From the IMG/VR virus record IMGVR_UViG_3300015372_000010, positions 1 through 31,476 of that record: a stretch of DNA of 31,476 nt, one strand, 5' to 3'. Of this stretch, positions 1-7,301 are shown in pieces. A program made the position numbers and the translations under genes. Positions within the stretch are counted from its first letter, which is position 1, and every line of letters starts with the position of its first letter. The stretch comes from a virus. The notes under the pieces were generated by a model. It saw only the letters and a program-made list of their open reading frames with translations. It was not told the origin of the DNA and did not search any database.

Positions 1-662
1 CATGTATATCCACCAACCTGGTCGTCCAACTCTAGAAATTCATCATTCTTAGAGATAACTCCCGCTGACTTCCAGTCGAAGATGTAATAGTCACCATCGG
101 TTAAATCTTCGCAAAGCGCATCTACCCGACCGCAGTAACAGACAATGGAGTCAGGGTCATTAGGGTCATTCGAATGATTCTGTCCACAGGCAGGAGAATT
201 CGTACAGTGGAGAAATAGATCGGGGTAAAGTCCGTCGGGATCAGTAAGAGGAACCTCGAAAGGAATCTCGACTGCAATAGGACGGAACCAACCATCGAAC
301 TTCGGGTGGATATACCTAGCGTGGTACTCCAACATTCCAGCGCCGAGGTCAAGCTTATCCTCAAAGTCCGACTGCATTTCCAAAGGCAATTCCTTGAGCC
401 TATGAGTCTCAAGGTATCGCTTACGTTGTTTCTCAGCCTCTACAAGGAATGCCTCAATAGCACCGGCTAGCTTTTCATCATCGTCGGTAGTGTCCCACGT
501 AGCAGGATTGTAGAAGACCTGCATTCCACAGTGGAAACAAATGCCGAAATCAAGCCTATCCTCAGGCTCAATGGGGACGTAACCATCTACGTAAGCCCAA
601 TGATGCCTGCGACGACAGCTTCTGAATGATCGGCGTTCACTATTGTGCACCTCGTGAGACAT
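1..662 (-). CDS. Cas4/RecB-like PD-(D/E)XK exonuclease, C-terminus cut by window edge
   Basis: About 220 codons are visible from ATG at 662, and the frame runs off the left edge. The N-terminal SERRSFRSCRRRHHW segment and the FGICFHCGMQVFYNPATW stretch match the layout of actinophage Cas4-like exonucleases, with His44 as the likely motif-I histidine. The nuclease core is visible as GRVDAL (Asp171) followed by YYIFDWKSA (Asp186, Lys188), then LDDQVGGYT, the expected Q-x-x-x-Y motif. Between them is a Cys-rich stretch (Cys143, Cys149, Cys165, Cys167) that could bind a metal. The family acts in DNA end processing or recombination. The start overlaps the upstream HNH gene by 23 bases and has only a weak ribosome site, so translation may be coupled. 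Family is confident; the substrate is not known. Confidence 0.85.
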   Translation of the reverse strand, partial: MSHEVHNSERRSFRSCRRRHHWAYVDGYVPIEPEDRLDFGICFHCGMQVFYNPATWDTTDDDEKLAGAIEAFLVEAEKQRKRYLETHRLKELPLEMQSDFEDKLDLGAGMLEYHARYIHPKFDGWFRPIAVEIPFEVPLTDPDGLYPDLFLHCTNSPACGQNHSNDPNDPDSIVCYCGRVDALCEDLTDGDYYIFDWKSAGVISKNDEFLELDDQVGGYT

Positions 663-1080
663 TAGCCAGCTTCTTTCTGGACCGCCATGCACGAACCCTT
701 AGTCTTCTACACTCCCTACACTTTCGATGCCCATTGGAATCGATAAGAGTGTTTTTCTCATTGTATTCGTGCCCTTGATAACACTCATCGAATTGGGCAT
801 GATATCTTCTAGTGTTCTCACCTGAGGTTACAGGTTCCAAATGGTCGGGTCTTACACATGCTTTGCTCTTACAACGTGGGAACACATGGTCAATAGTAAA
901 TCCCTCGGGGATCGGTCCCACGAACGCTTCATAGGAAAACCTGGCAGCTATAACCATTCTTCCCTGATACTTGAAAAGCCCATAACCTCTCTTGCTTTTG
1001 GCAGCGGTCCAGAGCCAACACGTTTCAGTTTTATTTACATGTGATAAAAATCTTGTTATGGTCTGTAGCGACACTGCCAC
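640..1080 (-). CDS. HNH homing-type endonuclease
   Basis: A 146-residue protein with the classic phage HNH_3 layout: CWLWTAAKSKRGYGLF near residues 21-36, FSYEAFVGPIPEGFTIDHVF (the HNH His is in the IDH motif near residue 64), then CVRPDHLEPVTSGENTRR carrying the Asn-equivalent and second His region, and a C-terminal CYQGHEYNEKN...KCRECRR zinc-type segment. Such proteins cut DNA site-specifically and usually spread as free-standing homing endonucleases. The listed start is GTG at 1080; a second GTG at 1074 has better spacing from an upstream AGG and may be the true start. It sits between the holin and the Cas4-like gene, with about 100 bases upstream (1081-1181) holding no gene. All nuclease motifs look intact. 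Confidence 0.9.
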   Translation of the reverse strand: MAVSLQTITRFLSHVNKTETCWLWTAAKSKRGYGLFKYQGRMVIAARFSYEAFVGPIPEGFTIDHVFPRCKSKACVRPDHLEPVTSGENTRRYHAQFDECYQGHEYNEKNTLIDSNGHRKCRECRRLRVRAWRSRKKLANVSRGAQ

Positions 1081-1181
1081 GACCTAGACAGTACCACCAG
1101 AGATCAACTGAGTCAAGATCAAGAAGTGAATAACCACAGTGTAATTTGGTGTGGATCTTCATGGTGCGTCTAGATGTTGAT

Positions 1182-1469
1182 CTACGCAGTACGTCCGACT
1201 CGTGGGTAATCGGTCAATGTTTCGTTAGCCACGCTAGGACCAGGGTTGCCGCCAAGCGCAGCGAGCAAGCATTTCACGAGTGAGAGGATGGCTGCTCCTA
1301 GGGCAGGCCCTAGCGTGAGTATCCAGTTCCACGTAAAGACGTTAAAGTCAATAGTTGAGAAAAGAAAAACACCAAAGTAACACTCAAGGAACGTGAAGAG
1401 AACGCGCTCAATCGTGGCCTTCCAGAACGACCACGTCCAAATAGGATGAGGAGCATTAGGGTTCGTCAT
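1182..1469 (-). CDS. Holin, r1t-like
   Basis: A 95-residue membrane protein. The segment FWKATIERVLFTFLECYFGV followed by a short polar turn and a second hydrophobic helix (WILTLGPALGAAILSLVKCLLAAL) ending in GGNPGPSVANE matches the phage r1t holin family: an FWK...ER helix, a second helix, and a tail of the G-x-P-S type. Holins collect in the host inner membrane and open holes at a set time. This one lies at the end of a run of lysis and membrane genes downstream of the lysin, as expected. The ATG overlaps the upstream gene by 14 bases and has a good AGAGGA ribosome site inside it. A weak 5-bp inverted repeat (1171-1184) overlaps the stop but has no U-tract. Confidence 0.8.
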   Translation of the reverse strand: MTNPNAPHPIWTWSFWKATIERVLFTFLECYFGVFLFSTIDFNVFTWNWILTLGPALGAAILSLVKCLLAALGGNPGPSVANETLTDYPRVGRTA

Positions 1470-1719
1470 CTAATTCCTCTTGTCTAAGCGTTTCAACGTC
1501 CGCGTGCAAGACATGCCACATAGCGGCAGCGTCACGGAGACGATTAATGAGAAGGGTTAAAGCACCCGTAGCAAGAACAAGAATGATAAAGTAAGTCATC
1601 AAGTCTTCGATGAACGGAAAGACACTGCTAAGAATAGCAGGCAGGAAGAAGCCCAACAGGACAAGCGCAAAGAGGTTAGCCTCTAGCTTGCCATGTGAAT
1701 TAAAGTTGCGCTCCGTCAT
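1456..1719 (-). CDS. Small two-helix membrane protein, possible second holin or lysis regulator
   Basis: An 87-residue protein with two hydrophobic helices (roughly residues 15-34, LFALVLLGFFLPAILSSVF, and 41-59, MTYFIILVLATGALTLLIN) and an acidic C-terminus (ETLRQEELDDEP). No family is recognised from sequence. It overlaps the preceding membrane gene by 4 bases (ATGA) and the following holin gene by 14, so the three are almost certainly co-translated. Size, topology and position fit a holin, antiholin or accessory lysis protein, but that is inference from context. Confidence 0.75.
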   Translation of the reverse strand: MTERNFNSHGKLEANLFALVLLGFFLPAILSSVFPFIEDLMTYFIILVLATGALTLLINRLRDAAAMWHVLHADVETLRQEELDDEP

Positions 1720-2060
1720 TCCTTTGCCTCTCCGTTGACCTCTAGCATAGAGTGATGTGGAGAAGGCATTGGATCTGATCCCACAGGTAGTGAGATCGAA
1801 TCATACCAACGAATCACCGCTCTACCCCATCTAAGGAACATCTCTACGCGACGTTCCAGGAGGGCAATTCTATCACCCTGTTGCGTGATCTCCTCACTCT
1901 GAGACTGATTCTCATGTTGCAGGTTGCGGACCAAGGTGTCATAGCCTGTGACTACAGTGGACTGTTGATTTGCCTTTCGAGCTTGCAAGGCAGTATAGAT
2001 TCCGCCTACTACAGTTAACACACCTAAAACTGACGTGACTATAATTTGAGCATCTGTCAT
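1716..2060 (-). CDS. Single-helix membrane protein with coiled coil, DUF2746-like
   Basis: The chosen start is ATG at 2060 (MTDAQIIVTSVLG); the frame is open further upstream but would overlap the preceding gene heavily. The 114-residue product has one N-terminal transmembrane helix (residues about 5-27) followed by a long charged, probably coiled-coil region (about residues 30-80, NLQHENQSQSEEITQQGDRI, LLERRVEMFLRW) and a Pro/Ser-rich tail. This is the layout of DUF2746-type phage proteins found near holins in actinophages, and also of some spanin-like or antiholin proteins. It starts 2 bases after the stop of the upstream membrane gene, and GGGTGA in that stop region may be the ribosome site. 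Confidence 0.7.
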   Translation of the reverse strand: MTDAQIIVTSVLGVLTVVGGIYTALQARKANQQSTVVTGYDTLVRNLQHENQSQSEEITQQGDRIALLERRVEMFLRWGRAVIRWYDSISLPVGSDPMPSPHHSMLEVNGEAKE

Positions 2061-2062
2061 TG

Positions 2063-2446
2063 TCACCCATTTCTCATGTACCTCGCCAAGTAGAGGATGA
2101 GAACGACAAATGTGCCAGTGATTAGGAAACCAACGAACGGAGCGAATCCCCCACCATAAATAATGGTGATAATATAAGCAGCCATCCACACAAAAGGTGG
2201 CGCGAAGAGGAGACCATAACCTACCTCTTCGGCCACCTTTTTGGTTCCACTAGCCAGCATGGCTATTACCGCTAGGAAGCCTGCTATTATCCACAACCAG
2301 CCGAATAGCGCGGTTGCTATAGCTTCCACAGACGGGGCAAGGTTTTGACCTGTGCCATTGTTGTAAAGAATTCCTAAGCCAAAAGCGACAAAGGGTACAC
2401 CCATGAGTCCAAGGATCACCCGCCGCTCCCCAATGCGACGCTTCAT
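2063..2446 (-). CDS. Four-helix membrane protein in the lysis cluster
   Basis: A 127-residue protein with a basic N-terminus (MKRRIGERR) and four clear hydrophobic segments: residues about 10-28, 43-66, 77-96 and 99-121, ending in LARYMRNG. I do not recognise a family. It comes directly after the Rpf/LysM lysin and is followed within 2 bases by another membrane protein, so it belongs to the lysis operon. Candidate roles are a multi-helix holin, an antiholin, or a membrane protein that modifies host envelope state. Sequence alone cannot decide. The ribosome site is weak. Confidence 0.7.
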   Translation of the reverse strand: MKRRIGERRVILGLMGVPFVAFGLGILYNNGTGQNLAPSVEAIATALFGWLWIIAGFLAVIAMLASGTKKVAEEVGYGLLFAPPFVWMAAYIITIIYGGGFAPFVGFLITGTFVVLILYLARYMRNG

Positions 2447-2463
2447 CGGACTCGCTTTTCAGA

Positions 2464-3126
2464 TTAGGAAAGTCTAAGACGTTGTCCTGGGTAGATCCTG
2501 TTTGGGTTGTGAACAGTTGCCCGGTTAAGTTGCCACACCGTTCTCCAATGGGTGCCTGCAATTCGAGCCAAGGTGTCTCCGCGCTTGACCACGTGCACGG
2601 CACCAGGCGTGACGCGCGCCACAGATGGCTTTGTTTGAGGCTTTGGCTTAACGGGTACTGGCTTTGCGGCGATGACTGCCCTTTGTTTAGTTGGACCAGC
2701 GTTAGGGAGCTGGACGGTAAGCTTTTTCTTCCCACTGGCCCAACAACTTCGGGACGCATTCCAGTCGGAGAGGCTGGGATTTCTCCTGAAGATGTTGTTA
2801 GCGACGATCTTTTGTTCAGCGAACGACGCACCCATTGCGGTAGCGGCAAATTGGCCGCCGCCATTGCGGAGCCAAGTGCCATTGGTAATCTGGAAAAAAC
2901 CGCTAGCGGTGAAGGGTCCGGAAATTGCGGTGTGAATGTTCTTGCCTCCGCTTTCGCAGGCAATGATCGATTCCCAGCCCCCGGGAGGGTCCGCCGCCGC
3001 GCGCCCATAACTCACAGACGATAGTGCCGTGGCGGAAAGTAGGGCAAGGGCCAACGAGATACGATGGTCCCTTTCCTGGAATTGTCTATGCTTTCCCTTA
3101 TAGGTGTAATCAGTCAGCAGGCTCAT
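2464..3126 (-). CDS. Secreted Rpf-like transglycosylase with LysM domain (lysin)
   Basis: The start is ATG at 3126, preceded by GAGGA at good spacing. An upstream in-frame TTG at 3138 is less likely. The 220-residue product has a basic N-terminus, a hydrophobic segment (about residues 23-40) and a probable cleavage after the AAA near residue 45, so it looks exported by a host signal peptide. The Rpf/transglycosylase-like domain begins WESIIACESGG, with Glu58 as the expected catalytic acid and Cys57/Cys128 placed for the disulfide usual in Rpf domains. A Lys/Pro-rich linker (about 130-175) leads to a C-terminal LysM domain (about 177-219, VVKRGDTLARIA...IYPGQRLRL) that binds peptidoglycan. The likely role is cleavage of actinobacterial peptidoglycan glycan strands during lysis. 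Confidence 0.88.
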   Translation of the reverse strand: MSLLTDYTYKGKHRQFQERDHRISLALALLSATALSSVSYGRAAADPPGGWESIIACESGGKNIHTAISGPFTASGFFQITNGTWLRNGGGQFAATAMGASFAEQKIVANNIFRRNPSLSDWNASRSCWASGKKKLTVQLPNAGPTKQRAVIAAKPVPVKPKPQTKPSVARVTPGAVHVVKRGDTLARIAGTHWRTVWQLNRATVHNPNRIYPGQRLRLS

Positions 3127-3134
3127 AACATTCC

Positions 3135-3407
3135 TCAACGGACCCGCACTTCAACACAACAAACGTGGTCGGTGTTAAAGTGCCTGGTTGTCCCGGCTTG
3201 GTCAACAAATGTTAATCCCCGCGAGGGGGATAGGGTTTCAAATGCTGAGCGAACAAGTACGTGGATGCTTTCCACCTGAGCCTTAGTGCAGAAGCCCAGC
3301 TCTATCGGAAACGTATGGTGAGTATCACTGTAGACGGAGATGGAAACTCGCAGCGGAGTTTCTTCTTCGGATTCCTGAGCATCTTTGTTCAGGTCAACTT
3401 CATCCAC
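3135..3407 (-). CDS. Hypothetical small protein upstream of the lysin
   Basis: A 90-residue frame starting with GTG at 3407 (MDEVDLNKDAQ), the only start available after an in-frame stop. There is no clear ribosome site, so the start is uncertain. The N-terminus is acidic, and the rest (PLRVSISVYSDTHHTFPIEL, THHVCCVEVRV-like ending) has a beta-strand pattern. It ends 9 bases upstream of the lysin start, and its stop overlaps the lysin ribosome site. No family recognised; there is nothing to indicate function beyond its place between tail and lysis genes. Confidence 0.55.
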   Translation of the reverse strand: MDEVDLNKDAQESEEETPLRVSISVYSDTHHTFPIELGFCTKAQVESIHVLVRSAFETLSPSRGLTFVDQAGTTRHFNTDHVCCVEVRVR

Positions 3408-3460
3408 GGAAGGACACTAGCACGGACAACCAAGTGAGTCGAGACGTGAATTGCCATTAA

Positions 3461-3754
3461 CTACAATACACCAGTCAACAGCTTGGAAAAGGTCCTAAAG
3501 TCATAGGGGTCGGGTTGAGTGTCATTTCCTCGATAAATCGAGGCCAACTTTGCCAGGTCATTAAACGCGCTTTTGAGAACGGCTACTTCCTGGGAAGTGT
3601 AGTTGTACGGAGGACTAGTTAAATCAGCGTCAGGAGTCGCCAGCAAGAAGGCTTGGAATGAGTCAACCTCTTGGAAAATGTTACGCAATGACACACAAAT
3701 AGTTCCCGACCGTTCGTCAACCTCAGACTTGCCCTTTGGATAACCGACACTCAT
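3461..3754 (-). CDS. Hypothetical protein at the end of the tail module
   Basis: A 97-residue product (MSVGYPKGKSEVDERSG...) starting at ATG 3754. The start is chosen because AGGAG lies 5 bases upstream; longer readings of the frame would overlap the fibre gene. The protein is soluble with probable helices (SLRNIFQEVDSFQAFLLATP and SAFNDLAKLASIYRG). No family is recognised. It follows the S74-chaperoned fibre by 8 bases, which would suit a small fibre-assembly or accessory protein, but there is no direct evidence for that. Confidence 0.6.
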   Translation of the reverse strand: MSVGYPKGKSEVDERSGTICVSLRNIFQEVDSFQAFLLATPDADLTSPPYNYTSQEVAVLKSAFNDLAKLASIYRGNDTQPDPYDFRTFSKLLTGVL

Positions 3755-3759
3755 GAAGA

Positions 3760-3764
3760 CTCCT
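3760..3764 (-). promoter_or_regulatory. Ribosome binding site deciding the 3754 start
   Basis: AGGAG on the minus strand, 5 bases before ATG 3754. It overlaps the TAG stop of the fibre gene (3763-3765), so ribosomes finishing that gene could restart here. Confidence 0.7.
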
Positions 3765-5637
3765 ACGTAAGCTTGGTACGTTTTCCGGTTGAGGTAACTA
3801 CCCACAGGTTCCCATTGCTCTCATAAAGCAATGCTCCCGAGGTAGGAGGCTGAGGAGGAACAGACATAGAGTCGACTACTAAACCGTGGGGTGATCCTCC
3901 GGTGACTCCCCGAGGTGTCCTGAGAGAAGCGTGGTCGGAAAGCATAATTTCATCACGTAGGGCATTCCACATGATACCTAAAGTGTCATTTGTCCCGAGA
4001 AGTAGACCACCTTCGATGGTATCGTCCACCTTGACTATCTCAGGAAAGACAGATGCTGCGTCTTCAGCGATCAAACCAATGTGAGGTCTAACGGCCTGTA
4101 CTTCAGCACCCGTTTGAATATTGTCCTCATACAGCGTCTTACCATCTTCGGAGAGAATGGCACGACCCTTCTCATCCCGTGCAATCTCAGGAGTATTCCA
4201 CGTCGGAGCTGGGGGACGTTCACCAGTACCATCCCACTCACCCTGATAGTTCCACGACATAGCGGTGAGTTCTGTTATACCTGCACGGTGAGTAGAAGTA
4301 CCGCGAAGAACAACTTCCTTCTCATTCTTCTTTACGGTTCGGCTGGACACCGTAAATGCAGAAGCAATGATAGGTTTGTAGGCAGCCGGGGAAAGACCCT
4401 GAACCAAAATTCCATTCGAGTCCCATACGATACCGACATCCAAAGCGGGATTGTAAAGTATAGGCTCAGTGGTACCGCCCACCACGGCCTGAAGCTTTAA
4501 ATCACAGCCAGGATAGACACTATTATCGTACTTACGGCGACGGAAAAGAACATCTCCCGACCCGTATCCTTCCCGGGCATCTAAGGTGATAGTACCACCC
4601 CATGTCGTGGCAGCATTAGAGGTAGCGTCAAATGCGGACCAAGTCTCTCCTGCGACGTGATCTGTCCACGTGCAAAAGCCTTCAGCGTCATAGACACCCA
4701 CCTTACCAGTCTGCGTAAATCCACCCTTCATGAATACACCTACACCGACACCGGCAGGGTCAGCGAAGATAGATCCGTATTGGGTACTGTTTCCATAGAG
4801 ACGCATGGTATCAGCGTTGGTGCCGTTAGGGTTAAGAACGATTCGAGTACCAGAGAAAGCTGTAGAGATACTACCAACGGCAGTGAAGTTACCCGTTGAT
4901 GCGTCAATCCAAAACGTACGGGTAGAGCCATCCGCACGAAAGGCTTGAAGACCTGCCGTAGGATGCAGCTCCACGCGGGCGCCTGTAGGAGTACCAACAA
5001 TGATACGAGAAGCGAGAACTAAATTAGCTTCGAGCTTGGTAGCCGTGACGGAACCAGCCGCTATTTTAGTAGCGGTAACCGAGTTGGCTGCGAGATCAGG
5101 ACCTGCCACCTGAGTAGGGGTACCTGTGCTCCCTACGGAAAAAGCACTTTCGGTACCACCCATATTAACTGCGGTAACGGTGACAACATAACTGATATAA
5201 TCCAGATCACTAACAACAAACTCACCAGGAACAGGGTTGATAGTACCAACGAACGTACGGACTCCAGGAGTGCTAGCACTAGCAACGTAAACATTGAGAT
5301 GACTAAAATCTGCCGGATTAGCTGACCCAAAAACATTATCACCTGCATGGGAAACAACGAGGCAACCCATTGCGGGTGTCACCTGAGGTGGCCGGGGAAC
5401 GGGGGGAGCTTGAGGATTGACACTCGTTACTGCGGTGGTTCCATCATCGTGAAAACCAATCATACCTCGATAGTGACCATCACTATCATACATAGCAATT
5501 CCTGCACCCTCTAGCGAGGAATTGCTAAGCTGTACTGTGCGAAGACCTGCCTCGACTCGGTTCATCCTCACTTCGAGGTCAGCCATATACTGAGCTATTT
5601 GCCTGCTCTCAGGATTGGGAGGAGAGACGACAACCAT
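3763..5637 (-). CDS. Tail fibre / receptor-binding protein with S74 chaperone domain
   Basis: The start is ATG 5637 (MVVVSPPNPESRQ), overlapping the hub stop as TAATG; 624 residues. Order of parts: an N-terminal helix with coiled-coil character (about 10-40), a fibronectin-III-like domain (about 83-178), a trimer-stem type repeat (DLAANSVTATKIAAGSVTATKL, about 181-203), a beta-rich shaft (about 204-425), then an intramolecular chaperone of the S74 type (about 431-565). In the last, SSRTVKKNEK places Ser431 and Lys436 at the spacing of the self-cleavage site, and HIGLIAEDAASVFPEIV is the conserved core. A further 60 residues follow the chaperone. The layout is that of a trimeric receptor-binding fibre whose chaperone may cut itself off after folding. 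Position at the end of the tail module agrees. Confidence 0.82.
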   Translation of the reverse strand: MVVVSPPNPESRQIAQYMADLEVRMNRVEAGLRTVQLSNSSLEGAGIAMYDSDGHYRGMIGFHDDGTTAVTSVNPQAPPVPRPPQVTPAMGCLVVSHAGDNVFGSANPADFSHLNVYVASASTPGVRTFVGTINPVPGEFVVSDLDYISYVVTVTAVNMGGTESAFSVGSTGTPTQVAGPDLAANSVTATKIAAGSVTATKLEANLVLASRIIVGTPTGARVELHPTAGLQAFRADGSTRTFWIDASTGNFTAVGSISTAFSGTRIVLNPNGTNADTMRLYGNSTQYGSIFADPAGVGVGVFMKGGFTQTGKVGVYDAEGFCTWTDHVAGETWSAFDATSNAATTWGGTITLDAREGYGSGDVLFRRRKYDNSVYPGCDLKLQAVVGGTTEPILYNPALDVGIVWDSNGILVQGLSPAAYKPIIASAFTVSSRTVKKNEKEVVLRGTSTHRAGITELTAMSWNYQGEWDGTGERPPAPTWNTPEIARDEKGRAILSEDGKTLYEDNIQTGAEVQAVRPHIGLIAEDAASVFPEIVKVDDTIEGGLLLGTNDTLGIMWNALRDEIMLSDHASLRTPRGVTGGSPHGLVVDSMSVPPQPPTSGALLYESNGNLWVVTSTGKRTKLT

Positions 5638-7292
5638 TAGATCCTCGCAATGAGATAGGCTTGGAGCCAGGCTTGCGCAGAGGGGGAGCCAGCTTGTTCC
5701 CACAAATCGAGAAGACGGTCATTCCATAGGCCGACATAGAGAGGACAATCGGGCCAGGTCCAATCTTCGTATATTGTCTCGCCACTCTTCATACGGTCAA
5801 GAATGTCCTGAGCCGCACGTACATCATCGGTAACGTTAGGAACCGGAGGTGTGGCAGTAGAAGAGTAGGTGAAAGAGTCGGAGCGAGCTACCTTGAGTCG
5901 AACGATCTCTGCGGCAGGTTGATAGGTGAGGGAGAGAATTCGATACCATACAGCATGAATGTCGGGAAGCCAGGGAATGATGACCTGGACAAAGATATCG
6001 TCTCCGATATCATACTCACCGATAGTGGCATTCTCATGTCTGGCATGGATAACGAGTTCGTCAATGGAGAAATGACTACCCTTGCGAAGACCCAATTCGC
6101 GGGCAGCGAGGGCGTTGGCTCTGTCCACCGTAGTGATAGTCTTATCGGTGACCACTTGCATCTTTCGTATACGGCCGCCAAAGTTTTCCGAGGCATACCC
6201 TCTAATTGTTGCCGATCCCTCACCTGCACCGATGACCAAAACTTCAGAAGCATAGGTGGTATCGCCTTCTTGAACAGGGACGATCTCTAAGACATTGTCC
6301 TCATCGAAAAGAAGTGCATCCCGGGGAGCACCGATGCGTGGGAATGCCATATCGTAATACTTGAGAACATCAGTCTTTACTGAGTTCCAACCTACTCGCT
6401 CTTTGTAATCAAAGGGAGTCTGCGTACAAAGGTTATCAATAGCCTCCCCACAATTGGGAGCTTCCCACCATTTCAGTTCATAGGGAGCAGCGGGTACATC
6501 AGTAATGAAGGTCGTACCGTCATCCTTCTTTTCTATCTTCGAATAAGCAGGAATACCCACAGTTTGATTAGAGGTGTTACTTGATACTATCACTCCCACG
6601 TTGGAGCGGGGATTAGATTGAACGTAAGTCCAAATCCTCCTCACCACTTCGAGGGGATCAATAAGAACCTCACTCATCTCACTGCCCCACGTTACATAGT
6701 GAGGAATAGATGAGAGTCCTTCACAAGAAAAATTAAGAGAAGTTTCATCATGCGCTGGAGGAAGAAAGATACCGGTAGCGCGAATCTCTCCACTGATTTC
6801 AACGTGGAAGAAATAGGCATAACCATCTAGCCCAAGTTCCTGAATCGAGGAAATTTCAGAAGGAAATGACCCCGACATAACGGTAGGACCAGAGAGCTGA
6901 GTAGTATAAGAAAAATCAGGCTGGACAGGAAGATCCCAATCTACAATCTTACCCGTTAGAATCTCTTGAGCAATGAGTCTGAAGGGAAAGGTCTGAGGTG
7001 GATAGGGATGACGAGTCCAAATGGAAGTATCAAAGGCCCTATAAGTCTCCGCTCCAAAGAGGGGAGTGATAGTTAGGTTAAGAACGACAACTTTGAAAGT
7101 CAGCTCACCCTGTACCACAAAGGTAGGAGTGGCTGTAAGAACAGTCGAAGTAGCGGCTTCTCTTACTCCGGCAACAGAAAGAGTGGGAGTAGCAGTAAGA
7201 GATACAATTACTACACTAGCAAGGGGGTTGTCCCACGTACCGGTAGCGACTTGATTCCAAGTATATGGTGCTACCTCATCCCAAGTCGCCAC
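5637..7292 (-). CDS. Tail hub protein (Gp37-like) with N-terminal SLTATPTL repeats
   Basis: 551 residues from ATG 7292, preceded by AAGGGG. The N-terminus has a Trp repeat (TWDEVAPYTWNQVATGTWDN), then two clear and one decayed copy of a 20-residue beta repeat with core SLTATPTL (about residues 25-81). From about residue 95 the protein resembles the central tail hub of siphoviruses (ReqiPepy6 Gp37-like / Gp27 type): IAQEILTGKIVDWDLPVQPD, a middle region with FDYKERVGW, and a C-terminal beta part with LAARELGLRKGSHFSIDELVI and IGDDIFVQV. Hubs close the tail tip and carry receptor-side proteins. The same repeat occurs some 26 times in the PL7 protein at 22261-25491, which is unusual for a hub. 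Confidence 0.78.
   Translation of the reverse strand: MATWDEVAPYTWNQVATGTWDNPLASVVIVSLTATPTLSVAGVREAATSTVLTATPTFVVQGELTFKVVVLNLTITPLFGAETYRAFDTSIWTRHPYPPQTFPFRLIAQEILTGKIVDWDLPVQPDFSYTTQLSGPTVMSGSFPSEISSIQELGLDGYAYFFHVEISGEIRATGIFLPPAHDETSLNFSCEGLSSIPHYVTWGSEMSEVLIDPLEVVRRIWTYVQSNPRSNVGVIVSSNTSNQTVGIPAYSKIEKKDDGTTFITDVPAAPYELKWWEAPNCGEAIDNLCTQTPFDYKERVGWNSVKTDVLKYYDMAFPRIGAPRDALLFDEDNVLEIVPVQEGDTTYASEVLVIGAGEGSATIRGYASENFGGRIRKMQVVTDKTITTVDRANALAARELGLRKGSHFSIDELVIHARHENATIGEYDIGDDIFVQVIIPWLPDIHAVWYRILSLTYQPAAEIVRLKVARSDSFTYSSTATPPVPNVTDDVRAAQDILDRMKSGETIYEDWTWPDCPLYVGLWNDRLLDLWEQAGSPSAQAWLQAYLIARI
7050..7220 (-). repeat. SLTATPTL-type repeats in the tail hub N-terminus
   Basis: Two clear units (VSLTATPTLSVAGVREAA and TVLTATPTFVVQGELTF) and a degenerate third (LNLTITPLFGAETYR), about 20 residues each. 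They match the consensus of the long array in the PL7 protein about 15 kb away. Confidence 0.85.
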
Positions 7293-7301
7293 ATCTACCC
7301 C

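Noticed and set aside
1171-1184. Inverted repeat TAGAT-GTTG-ATCTA after the holin as a terminator
   Set aside because: Only a 5-base AT-rich stem with no U-tract; too weak to call.
2482-3024. Plus-strand open frame opposite the lysin
   Set aside because: It is antisense to a gene with clear Rpf and LysM domains and has no motif or ribosome site of its own.
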